Source of the DNA: Gillisia sp. | GTDB lineage: Bacteria; Bacteroidota; Bacteroidia; Flavobacteriales; Flavobacteriaceae | DNA: 64,000 nucleotides | Assembly: GCA_024635655.1 (NCBI GenBank) | Contig: JAGXIL010000096.1 | Coordinates: 40,506-104,505 of the forward strand | Reading direction: 5' to 3' | In this document: positions 47,004 to 54,370 of the stretch, piece after piece | How positions within the stretch are numbered: position 1 is the stretch's first letter | Layout of the letters: each line of letters begins with the position of its first letter | Position numbers and translations under genes: made by a program | The notes under the pieces: model-generated | Seen by the model: the letters and a program-made list of their open reading frames with translations, nothing else | Told to the model about the DNA's origin: nothing | Database searches by the model: none

Positions 47004-48023
47004 ATGACAAATTTAAATACCATACCGGCTACTAAACCACTGTCCCTTGGATTTTTAGGAGTAGGCTGGATTGGGAGAAATAGAATGGAAGTCCTAATGA
47101 AAGTAGGAAAAGCAGAGGCTAAATGTATATATGAACCTTTTGATGATAATGCAAAGGAGGCTTTAAAAATTGCTGAAAATGCCGTCCTGGCTGAATCCCC
47201 GTCACAGATCTATGAAGATCAGGACCTAGACGGAATAGTTATAGCCACTCCAAGTGCAATTCATGCAGAACAAAGTATTGCGGCATTAAATGCAGGAAAA
47301 TCTGTTTTTTGCCAAAAGCCCTTAGGAAGAACTGCTGCCGAAGTCAAGGCAGTGGTAGCGGCATCAGAAAAGGCAAATAAATTACTGGCCGTGGATCTTT
47401 CATATAGGTACACCGAAGCTTTTCAGGCCATTCAGAAAATAATAAAAAATGGTGAAATAGGAGAAATATTCGCCGTAGACCTGGTTTTTCACAATGCCTA
47501 TGGCCCCGATAAAAAATGGTTTTATGACATAAAGCGTTCCGGCGGGGGTTGTGTGATGGATCTTGGTATTCATTTAATAGATCTTGCGCTCTGGTGCCTG
47601 GATTTCCCTGGAATAGAGAACTTACAAAGCCATCTTTTTTACAAAGGAAAAAAACTGGAGAACCACGAAGAACAGGTTGAAGACTATGCCAGTGTTTCTA
47701 TGACTTCAGAAACAGGAGCAATAATCAATCTCCAGTGCTCATGGCATGTTTCTGCAGGAAGAGATGCAGTAATTGAAGCGAAATTTTATGGTACTGAAGG
47801 CGGAGCAGCCTTCAAAAATATTAATGGGTCCTTTTATGATTTTCAGGCTGAGAAATATAAAGGAACCCAAACTGAAATACTGGTTACCCCACCAGATGAA
47901 TGGAGTGGCCGGGCAGGAATTGCCTGGGCACAAAAACTGGAAGCGGGAAAAGGTTATGAAGCTGAATCTGCCCGTGAATTCGTAAAGACAGCTGAAATAA
48001 TTGATCAAATTTATAGGAGGTAA
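47004..48023 (+). CDS. Gfo/Idh/MocA-family oxidoreductase
   Basis: A 339-residue sugar or cyclitol dehydrogenase. N-terminal Rossmann fold with GVGWIGRNR (nucleotide site), VFCQKPLGRT (the usual EKP is QKP here, retaining the Lys), and C-terminal sugar-binding domain with DLGIHLIDLALW (the GIHxxD signature). Such enzymes act on inositol, amino sugars or keto sugars. It partners the MDR gene 3 bases upstream. The next gene's true start lies 4 bases past its stop. Confidence 0.87.
   Translation: MTNLNTIPATKPLSLGFLGVGWIGRNRMEVLMKVGKAEAKCIYEPFDDNAKEALKIAENAVLAESPSQIYEDQDLDGIVIATPSAIHAEQSIAALNAGKSVFCQKPLGRTAAEVKAVVAASEKANKLLAVDLSYRYTEAFQAIQKIIKNGEIGEIFAVDLVFHNAYGPDKKWFYDIKRSGGGCVMDLGIHLIDLALWCLDFPGIENLQSHLFYKGKKLENHEEQVEDYASVSMTSETGAIINLQCSWHVSAGRDAVIEAKFYGTEGGAAFKNINGSFYDFQAEKYKGTQTEILVTPPDEWSGRAGIAWAQKLEAGKGYEAESAREFVKTAEIIDQIYRR
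48015..48020 (+). promoter_or_regulatory. Strong Shine-Dalgarno sequence fixing the GT4 start
   Basis: AGGAGG at 48015-48020, 7 bases before ATG 48028. Such a full SD is rare in this window. It places the start at 48028 rather than at the in-frame TTG at 48001, which would overlap the previous gene. Confidence 0.7.
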
Positions 48024-48027
48024 CGTT

Positions 48028-49134
48028 ATGAAAGTATTAATGACAACAGACACAGTAGGCGGAGTATGGAATTATTCACTGGAACTTTGCAAGGAGTTGG
48101 AAAAGTATGATGTACAAATACATTTGGCTGCCATGGGTGCCTGGCCATCCCGGCAGCAAAGGGAACAAATATCCCAATGTGAGAACGTGATCCTTTATAA
48201 AAGCGATTTTAAACTGGAATGGATGCAGGATCCCTGGGATGACGTAGAAAAATCCCACAAATGGATCAATTCCATTTACCATACCATACAACCGGATTTA
48301 ATTCATTTGAACAATTACGTTCAAAGGGATGAAGACTGGAATTGTCCGGTTGTAACCGTTTTCCATTCCTGTGTTACATCCTGGTGGCAGGCAGTAAAAG
48401 GAACTGCTCTACCTTCCTCATGGGAAGCGTATTCCAAGATGGTTAAAAATTCCCTTAATAAATCAGATATGGTTGTGAGCCCTACCAAAGCCATAATTGA
48501 AAAAGCCAAAGACTTTCATAACATAACTGTTCCTACTAAGGTTATTTATAATGGTAAGGCTATGGAATTTGAAGAGGAAGTAGAAAAAGAGAACTTTTTG
48601 CTCTGTACCGGAAGGATCTGGGATGAAGGTAAAAATTTAAGGTTGCTTTCCAAAATAGCCCAAAACCTGCCCTGGCCGGTGTATATCGCCGGAAATAATG
48701 TTAATCCTAATACCGGGAATATTTGTGAGGTAGAGAATGTTCACTTTTTGGGAAAACTGGAACCGGAAGAGCTAAAACTTTGGATGCAGCGGGCAGAAAT
48801 ATTTGTAAGTCCAACAAAATATGAACCTTTCGGCCTATCCATCCTCGAAGCTGCTAAAGCAGGTTGCGCCCTGGCTTTAAGCAATATCGATACCCTTCAG
48901 GAGCTTTGGCATGGGAATGCGATTTTCTTTGATCCTGAAAATGCCGGGGAAGCAGAAAAAGTCATACTTGAGCTAATTTCAGATAAAGATTTCAGAGATA
49001 AAATGGCTTCAAGGTCTAAAAAAGCAGCTGAAACATACTGCTCCAAAAAGATGAGTTCAGAATATTTTGAGTTATATAAGTCGCTGATCAACAGTAAAAA
49101 ATCAGAAGAGAATTTAGTTGGCCACGACCTATAA
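48028..49134 (+). CDS. Glycosyltransferase family 4
   Basis: A 368-residue GT-B retaining glycosyltransferase. The N-terminal half carries TDTVGGVWNYSLELC, the acceptor-side glycine loop; the C-terminal half has LCTGRIWDEGKN and the nucleotide-sugar signature YEPFGLSILEAAKAG (the E-x7-E pattern). It moves a sugar from a nucleotide donor to an acceptor in the cytoplasm. No transmembrane segment. A clear AGGAGG precedes the ATG. An 83-base gap separates it from the first CgeB-like gene. Confidence 0.88.
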   Translation: MKVLMTTDTVGGVWNYSLELCKELEKYDVQIHLAAMGAWPSRQQREQISQCENVILYKSDFKLEWMQDPWDDVEKSHKWINSIYHTIQPDLIHLNNYVQRDEDWNCPVVTVFHSCVTSWWQAVKGTALPSSWEAYSKMVKNSLNKSDMVVSPTKAIIEKAKDFHNITVPTKVIYNGKAMEFEEEVEKENFLLCTGRIWDEGKNLRLLSKIAQNLPWPVYIAGNNVNPNTGNICEVENVHFLGKLEPEELKLWMQRAEIFVSPTKYEPFGLSILEAAKAGCALALSNIDTLQELWHGNAIFFDPENAGEAEKVILELISDKDFRDKMASRSKKAAETYCSKKMSSEYFELYKSLINSKKSEENLVGHDL

Positions 49135-49217
49135 AAGAATTGAGGTGAATTAGAAGTCGGTGATGAATACAATATCCTCCCGATAACTTGACTTATAAAT
49201 ACACTAAAATAATTAAT

Positions 49218-50339
49218 ATGAGAATTGTATTGTTTTATCACTCGTTGTTTTCCGATTGGAACCACGGAAATGCGCACTTTTTAAGAGGGGTAGTTAAAGA
49301 ACTTCTCAAAAGGGGCCATGATGTAGAGGTTTTTGAACCGGATGGCGGCTGGAGTTTAAAAAATCTAATTAAAGACCATGGGGCAGAAAAGGTAGATGAA
49401 TTCAGGAAAGCCTATCCCTCACTAAACGCACAATTCTACAATCCAGGTAAACTCCTTAATTACGAAGCTATATTTAAGGATACAGATCTTGTAATTGTTC
49501 ACGAATGGAACAGTCCTGAACTCGTGGCTGAGATAGGGAAAATCAAGAAGAGATACAATTTCATACTTCTGTTCCACGACACCCATCACAGGGCAGCCTC
49601 AGATCCTGCCAGTATGAAAAAATACAATTTTAAAAATTATGATGGTGCATTGGTCTTTGGAGAGGTCATTAAAAAAATATATCAGGAAGTAAAATGGATA
49701 GAGAACGTCTGGACCTGGCATGAGGCAGCCGATGCTGAACTTTTCTCTCCTAACCGCGGACAGGAAAAAGAAGGTGACCTGGTATGGATAGGAAACTGGG
49801 GAGATAATGAGCGGGCAGATGAATTAAAAGAATTTCTAATAGAACCCGTAAAAGAATTAGGCATAAAGGCGAAGATCTACGGGGTGCGCTATCCTGAAGA
49901 AGCAAAGAAAGCTTTACAGGATGCAGGAATAGAGTACGGGGGATACTTACCCAATTATAAAGTACCCGAAGTTTTTTCCAAATACAAATTAACGGTTCAC
50001 GTGCCGCGAAGGCCTTATGTAGAGGCCCTTCCCGGTATTCCCACGATAAGGCCCTTTGAAGCACTTTCCTGTGGTATTCCATTAATATCCTCTCCCTGGA
50101 GGGATTCGGAAAATCTATTTACACGCGGCGAGGATTATTTAGTTGCCAATGATGGAAATGATATGGGATATAAGATCGCGCAGGTCCTGAAAAGTGCAAA
50201 CCTTGCGCAAAGTCTTTCTGAAAATGGCAGGAGAACAATTCTTGAAAAACATACCTGCTCTCATCGTGTAGATGAGCTGGAAACCATTTTCACCGAGATC
50301 TATAAAAACCCTGCAACCCAAAAAAAGCCGGCACAATGA
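49218..50339 (+). CDS. CgeB-like glycosyltransferase 1
   Basis: A 373-residue GT-B-type protein of the CgeB group. The N-terminus (IVLFYHSLFSDWNHGNAHFL) shows the Asn/Gly-rich acceptor loop shared by this group. The C-terminal half has PGIPTIRPFEALSCGIPLIS, the donor-binding block. An HDTHH cluster near residue 117 is unusual. The ATG at 49218 is chosen over an in-frame TTG at 49188. The stop overlaps the next start by 4 bases (ATGA). The first of three consecutive related genes. Confidence 0.82.
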   Translation: MRIVLFYHSLFSDWNHGNAHFLRGVVKELLKRGHDVEVFEPDGGWSLKNLIKDHGAEKVDEFRKAYPSLNAQFYNPGKLLNYEAIFKDTDLVIVHEWNSPELVAEIGKIKKRYNFILLFHDTHHRAASDPASMKKYNFKNYDGALVFGEVIKKIYQEVKWIENVWTWHEAADAELFSPNRGQEKEGDLVWIGNWGDNERADELKEFLIEPVKELGIKAKIYGVRYPEEAKKALQDAGIEYGGYLPNYKVPEVFSKYKLTVHVPRRPYVEALPGIPTIRPFEALSCGIPLISSPWRDSENLFTRGEDYLVANDGNDMGYKIAQVLKSANLAQSLSENGRRTILEKHTCSHRVDELETIFTEIYKNPATQKKPAQ

Positions 50340-51436
50340 ATAAAGAGAATTTAAAAATAGCATTTTTTGGATCCAGTATAGTATCTGCTTACTGGAATGG
50401 AGCAGCAACTTATTACCGTGGGATTGTAAAAGCTCTGAATAAGATGGGGCATGAGGTCACCTTTTATGAACCGGACATTCTGGAAAGACAGGAGCATCGG
50501 GATATCGAAGACCCTGAATACTGCAGAGTGATTGTCTATGAAAAAGATAAAGTAAGCCTCCGTGGCCTTTTAAGGGACGCTTCGGAAGCCGATGTGATCA
50601 TCAAAGCAAGTGGGGTTGGTGCTTTTGACGAATTCCTGGAGTATGAAGTGACACAATTAAAGAAGGAAAACAACCTTATCGTCTTTTGGGACGTAGATGC
50701 TCCCGCTACCCTGGATAGGGTAGAAACGAATCCGCAGGATCCTTTTAAAGAACTTATTCCCAAGTACGATCTCATACTGACTTATGGAGGCGGACAGCCG
50801 GTAATTGATGCCTATGAAAGTAAAGGTGCAAAAAAATGTATTCCCATCTATAATGCTTTAGACACTGAAACCCATTTTCCCGTAGAACCTGAAACAAAAT
50901 TTGAAGGTGCCCTGGCATTTTTGGGAAACCGGCTTCCCGATAGAGAACAACGGGTAGAAGAGTTTTTCCTAAAACCTGCCACAAAATTGAAAAACCAAAA
51001 ATTTTTATTAGGAGGAAGTGGCTGGGGTGATAAAATTATGCCTGATAATGTGGAATATCTCGGCCACGTTTATACAAAGGACCACAATGCCTTTAACTGC
51101 ACCCCAATGGCAATGCTCAACATAAGCAGGGACAGCATGGCTAAATATGGTTTTTCACCTGCCACAAGAGTATTTGAAGCAGCCGGCGCTGCAGCCTGTA
51201 TTATTACAGATTACTGGCTAGGAATAGAGGAGTTTTTTGAACCCGGTAAGGAAATAATTGTTGTAAAAAATGGAGAGGAAGTAGAAAAGGTAATTTCAGA
51301 ACTCACACCTGAAAAAGCAAATACCATTGGGAAAGCGGCTTATGAAAAAGTGCTTTCCAGGCATACCTATGAGCACCGTGCAGAACTTCTGCAATCTGTA
51401 ATTTCCAGAAAACTTTCCGGGGAGACAAAGAATTGA
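50336..51436 (+). CDS. CgeB-like glycosyltransferase 2
   Basis: A 366-residue glycosyltransferase of the CgeB group. It shares WDVDAPATLDR, YDLILTYGGG and NISRDSMAKYGFSPATRVFEAAG with the next gene, so the two are paralogues. The SSIVSAYWNGAATYYRG segment near the N-terminus is the acceptor-side loop. It overlaps the first CgeB-like gene by 4 bases, which points to translational coupling. Confidence 0.83.
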   Translation: MNKENLKIAFFGSSIVSAYWNGAATYYRGIVKALNKMGHEVTFYEPDILERQEHRDIEDPEYCRVIVYEKDKVSLRGLLRDASEADVIIKASGVGAFDEFLEYEVTQLKKENNLIVFWDVDAPATLDRVETNPQDPFKELIPKYDLILTYGGGQPVIDAYESKGAKKCIPIYNALDTETHFPVEPETKFEGALAFLGNRLPDREQRVEEFFLKPATKLKNQKFLLGGSGWGDKIMPDNVEYLGHVYTKDHNAFNCTPMAMLNISRDSMAKYGFSPATRVFEAAGAAACIITDYWLGIEEFFEPGKEIIVVKNGEEVEKVISELTPEKANTIGKAAYEKVLSRHTYEHRAELLQSVISRKLSGETKN

Positions 51437-51454
51437 TATTAAAAAAAGAGGATC

Positions 51455-52528
51455 ATGAAATTTGTAATTATAGGTTTATCCATTACTTCCTCCTGGGGAA
51501 ATGGTCATGCCACCACTTACCGCGCCTTACTTAAAGAACTTGCTGCTTTAGGGCACGACATTCTTTTCCTGGAAAAAGATGTACCCTATTATGCAAACAA
51601 CAGGGATCTGCCTCAGCCTGAATTTTGCACAGTCGGTTTGTATAAAACAAATGAAGAATTGAAAACAGATTACCGGAAGGAAGTCGCCGAAGCTGATGTG
51701 GTGATCGTAGGTTCTTTTGTACAACAGGGAGTTGAGGTTGGAAAATGGGCCATAAAAACAGCACATGGAATCACTGCGTATTATGATATTGACACTCCTG
51801 TTACCCTGGCAAAACTGGAACGGGGAGATTATGAGTATCTCGACCCTGAGATTATCAGTAAATACGATATATTTTTATCCTTTTGCGGCGGACCCGTTTT
51901 GACTCAACTGGAAGAACAGTACGGATCTCCAATGGCCAGGCCTTTATACTGCTCTGTTGATACCGATCTTTATTATCCTGAAGATCAAAAAGTGAAATGG
52001 CAAATGGGTTATCTTGGCACCTATAGCACTGACCGGCAACCAACTGTACAGGAATTACTCAATAAACCGGCAGCCAGGTTTCCCGATAAAAATTTTGTAG
52101 TAGCAGGACCACAATACCCTGCAGGCCTGGAATGGTCGCAAAATGTAGAGCGAATAGAACATATACCTCCGGCAGAACATCGGAAATTTTACAATAGCCA
52201 AAAATTCACTTTAAATGTAACCCGGCAGGATATGATCAAAGCCGGATATTCTCCCAGTGTGAGGCTTTTTGAGGCAGCTGCAAGTGGGGTGCCAATTATA
52301 TCCGATTACTGGGATGGAATCGACAGCATTTTTGAGCTGAAGACAGAGATCCTAATAGCCAAATCCTACACAGATGTAGTAGATTATTTCGAAACTATAG
52401 GGGAAGAAGAAAGAAAGAAACTAGGAGAGAATGCCAGGCAAAAGGTAATGAAATACCACACGGCAAAAGCCAGGGCAAAAGAACTTGAAAATTATGTGAA
52501 GCAGGTAAAAGAGCTGTTAAATGTATAA
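51455..52528 (+). CDS. CgeB-like glycosyltransferase 3
   Basis: A 357-residue paralogue of the preceding protein: it has YDIDTPVTLAK, YDIFLSFCGG and NVTRQDMIKAGYSPSVRLFEAAA at matching positions. The N-terminus FVIIGLSITSSWGNGHATTYR matches the same fold. A gap of 18 bases with GAGGATC before the ATG separates it from gene 2. Substrates cannot be told, but two close paralogues plus a third relative imply successive or alternative sugar additions. Confidence 0.83.
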   Translation: MKFVIIGLSITSSWGNGHATTYRALLKELAALGHDILFLEKDVPYYANNRDLPQPEFCTVGLYKTNEELKTDYRKEVAEADVVIVGSFVQQGVEVGKWAIKTAHGITAYYDIDTPVTLAKLERGDYEYLDPEIISKYDIFLSFCGGPVLTQLEEQYGSPMARPLYCSVDTDLYYPEDQKVKWQMGYLGTYSTDRQPTVQELLNKPAARFPDKNFVVAGPQYPAGLEWSQNVERIEHIPPAEHRKFYNSQKFTLNVTRQDMIKAGYSPSVRLFEAAASGVPIISDYWDGIDSIFELKTEILIAKSYTDVVDYFETIGEEERKKLGENARQKVMKYHTAKARAKELENYVKQVKELLNV

Positions 52529-52538
52529 AATGTAGACT

Positions 52539-53333
52539 ATGAGTTTATCTGAAAAAACAGAAGCATTATCCCCCTGGTTTCACAACATTCATTTACCGGA
52601 TGGAACCCAAACGGCACCCGATCATTTTTTAGGTGATTTCCCTGGTTTTAAATGGGATAAAATTAAAGATGCTATTCCTGAAGATCTTTCCGGATGGTCT
52701 GTTTTAGATATTGGATGCAACGCCGGTTTTTACTCCCTTGAACTTGCAAAACGAGGTGCAAGAGTAACGGGGATAGATTTGGATGAACATTACCTCAAAC
52801 AAGCAAATTGGGTAGCAGAGCAATTTGGGCTGGACGAACAGATAACCTACAAACAAATGCAGGTATATGATCTGGCACATACAGAAGAGGAATATGATCT
52901 GGTTTGGTTTATGGGTGTATTTTACCATTTAAGATATCCCTTACTTGCATTAGATATTCTTTCTCAAAAGACTAAACAGCTAATGGTCTTTCAAACCCTG
53001 TCCCTGCCCGGCCGGGAGGAAATGGGAGTTCCTGAAGACGTTGAGTTTCATAAAAGGGAGATCATGAAATCTGACGCCTGGCCGTCCATGGCTTTTATTG
53101 AAAACAAACTTGCCGGGGATCCTACCAACTGGTGGGCTCCGAATCACCAGGGGATCATCTCCATGCTTGGTAGCTGTGGATTTAAGGTCACCGGAATGCC
53201 GGAAGATGAAACATATATAGCAGTAAAAGATAAAACCCTCTATTCCTGTTTAGACACCTGGAATTACTCAGAATATTTATCAGCAATAGGAAAAGACTGG
53301 CAGCAAGAGGTAATGAAGAAGATTAAAAAATAA
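52539..53333 (+). CDS. SAM-dependent methyltransferase (TIGR04290-like)
   Basis: A 264-residue class I methyltransferase with SAM motif I VLDIGCNAGFY (residues 55-65), GIDLD (motif II acidic residue about 79-83) and YDLVWFMGVFYHLRYPLLALD (motif IV-V region). The N-terminal WFHNIHLPDGTQTAPDH element resembles, from memory, the TIGR04290 family; this should be confirmed. It probably methylates the glycoside made by the preceding transferases. It starts 10 bases after CgeB-like gene 3. Confidence 0.85.
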   Translation: MSLSEKTEALSPWFHNIHLPDGTQTAPDHFLGDFPGFKWDKIKDAIPEDLSGWSVLDIGCNAGFYSLELAKRGARVTGIDLDEHYLKQANWVAEQFGLDEQITYKQMQVYDLAHTEEEYDLVWFMGVFYHLRYPLLALDILSQKTKQLMVFQTLSLPGREEMGVPEDVEFHKREIMKSDAWPSMAFIENKLAGDPTNWWAPNHQGIISMLGSCGFKVTGMPEDETYIAVKDKTLYSCLDTWNYSEYLSAIGKDWQQEVMKKIKK

Positions 53334-53358
53334 ATTATTAACCATTAAATACACGACT

Positions 53359-53646
53359 ATGGCAAAGCATGAATCAAAAACAACAACTGATCGAAATACC
53401 ATTAAAAAATGGGTAGAGGAGAGAGATGGAAAACCTGCTTTGGTTAAAGGTACCGGAGACACAGGTAAAGGCGACGGATTATTACGCATAAATTTTCCAG
53501 GGGGAGAAGAGGAAAATCTGGAGAATATTGAATGGGATAAGTTCTTTACAATTTTTGAAGAAAACAACCTGAAATTTTTATACCAGGAGGAAACAAAGGA
53601 TGGCGGAGAAAGTAGGTTCTTTAAATTCGTAAATAAGAATGAGTAA
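53359..53646 (+). CDS. Small acidic conserved-looking protein at the cassette end
   Basis: A 95-residue soluble protein with no signal or membrane segment. It has recognisable order: NTIKKWVEERDGKPALVKGT, GLLRINFPGG, IEWDKFFTIFEENNLKFLYQ. I recall similar short proteins, some labelled '1,4-alpha-glucan branching enzyme' in databases; at this length no branching-enzyme domain is possible, so that label must be wrong. It starts 25 bases after the methyltransferase gene and is probably co-transcribed. Confidence 0.72.
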   Translation: MAKHESKTTTDRNTIKKWVEERDGKPALVKGTGDTGKGDGLLRINFPGGEEENLENIEWDKFFTIFEENNLKFLYQEETKDGGESRFFKFVNKNE

Positions 53647-53690
53647 AGATCCTTGAAGAAAGCTTATGAGGCATTAAAAAGCCAAAAAAC

Positions 53691-53711
53691 AAATTCCAAA
53701 TTCCAAATTTT
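53691..53711. repeat. 7-bp tandem repeat
   Basis: AAATTCC twice (53691-53697, 53698-53704) and a degenerate third AAATTTT (53705-53711) in the AT-rich spacer after the cassette. A short simple repeat; similar stretches are common in Bacteroidota intergenic DNA. Confidence 0.5.
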
Positions 53712-53761
53712 AAAAAAAATAATTAGGAGCACTTAAATTAACTTCCAAATACATCCTTTAT

Positions 53762-53787
53762 AAAACCGGCAAAATTCTGCCGGTTTT
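53762..53787. terminator. Bidirectional terminator closing the cassette
   Basis: AAAACCGGCA (53762-53771), AAATTC loop, TGCCGGTTTT (53778-53787), with T/A runs on both sides. It separates the plus-strand cassette from the minus-strand acetyltransferase. Confidence 0.9.
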
Positions 53788-54323
53788 TATTTCCCGGCAC
53801 TATTCAGTCTGGCAAAAATATCAACACTAATAAATTTTCCGTTCTTGATCTCACTTTCCTGCATTCTGCCTTCGTAGTTAAAGTTTAATCGTTCCAGTGT
53901 TTTTGAAGAAGCAGCATTTCCCGCCTCCACAAAAGCTTCTATACGATGCATTGCTAAAATCTCAAAAGCATACTCCAATACCTTTTCAGCCGCTTCCTGC
54001 ACATATCCCCTGCCCCAATATTCCGGAAACAGCCAGTAACCTAGTTCTGCTTTCCGGTGTTCCTTACTAATCAAATAAAAGCCGATGGCTCCGTAAAACT
54101 GGTTGCCATCCAGCGAAGCGATTACCCACCAGATCCCGGTTTTGGATTTTTCGAGATTTGAATACCAGTTCATCTGCTCTTTCGCCGATTCCAGACTGTT
54201 ATAACTTACCCCGTAATATTCGATCACCTCGGGATGGGAAAGCCCTTTATAAATGTTCTGCAGATCTTCTTTTTTGATCTGCCGCAGAAGAAGGCGTTTT
54301 GCTGTAAATACAGGAAAGTCCAT
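53787..54323 (-). CDS. GNAT-family N-acetyltransferase (RimJ/RimL-like)
   Basis: A 178-residue acetyl-CoA-dependent acetyltransferase. The N-terminus (TAKRLLLRQIKKEDLQNI) is the RimJ/RimL-type start, GAIGFYLISKEHRKAELGYWL is the central sheet and WGRGYVQEAAEKVLEYAF is the acetyl-CoA-binding loop. Likely substrates include ribosomal protein N-termini or small amines; not determinable. It precedes the DPP-IV-like gene in minus-strand order (47-base gap). Confidence 0.88.
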   Translation of the reverse strand: MDFPVFTAKRLLLRQIKKEDLQNIYKGLSHPEVIEYYGVSYNSLESAKEQMNWYSNLEKSKTGIWWVIASLDGNQFYGAIGFYLISKEHRKAELGYWLFPEYWGRGYVQEAAEKVLEYAFEILAMHRIEAFVEAGNAASSKTLERLNFNYEGRMQESEIKNGKFISVDIFARLNSAGK

Positions 54324-54370
54324 TTATATTTCTATTTCTTACCGGAATTAATTCATTAGAATATTCTTCT

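Noticed and set aside
53359..53646. 1,4-alpha-glucan branching enzyme
   Set aside because: At 95 residues it has no room for a GH13 catalytic domain and shows none of its motifs.
42120..53646. Capsule or O-antigen locus
   Set aside because: No flippase, polymerase, chain-length or export gene is visible within or beside it.
53691..53711. CRISPR or satellite repeat
   Set aside because: Only two full 7-bp copies, without spacers.
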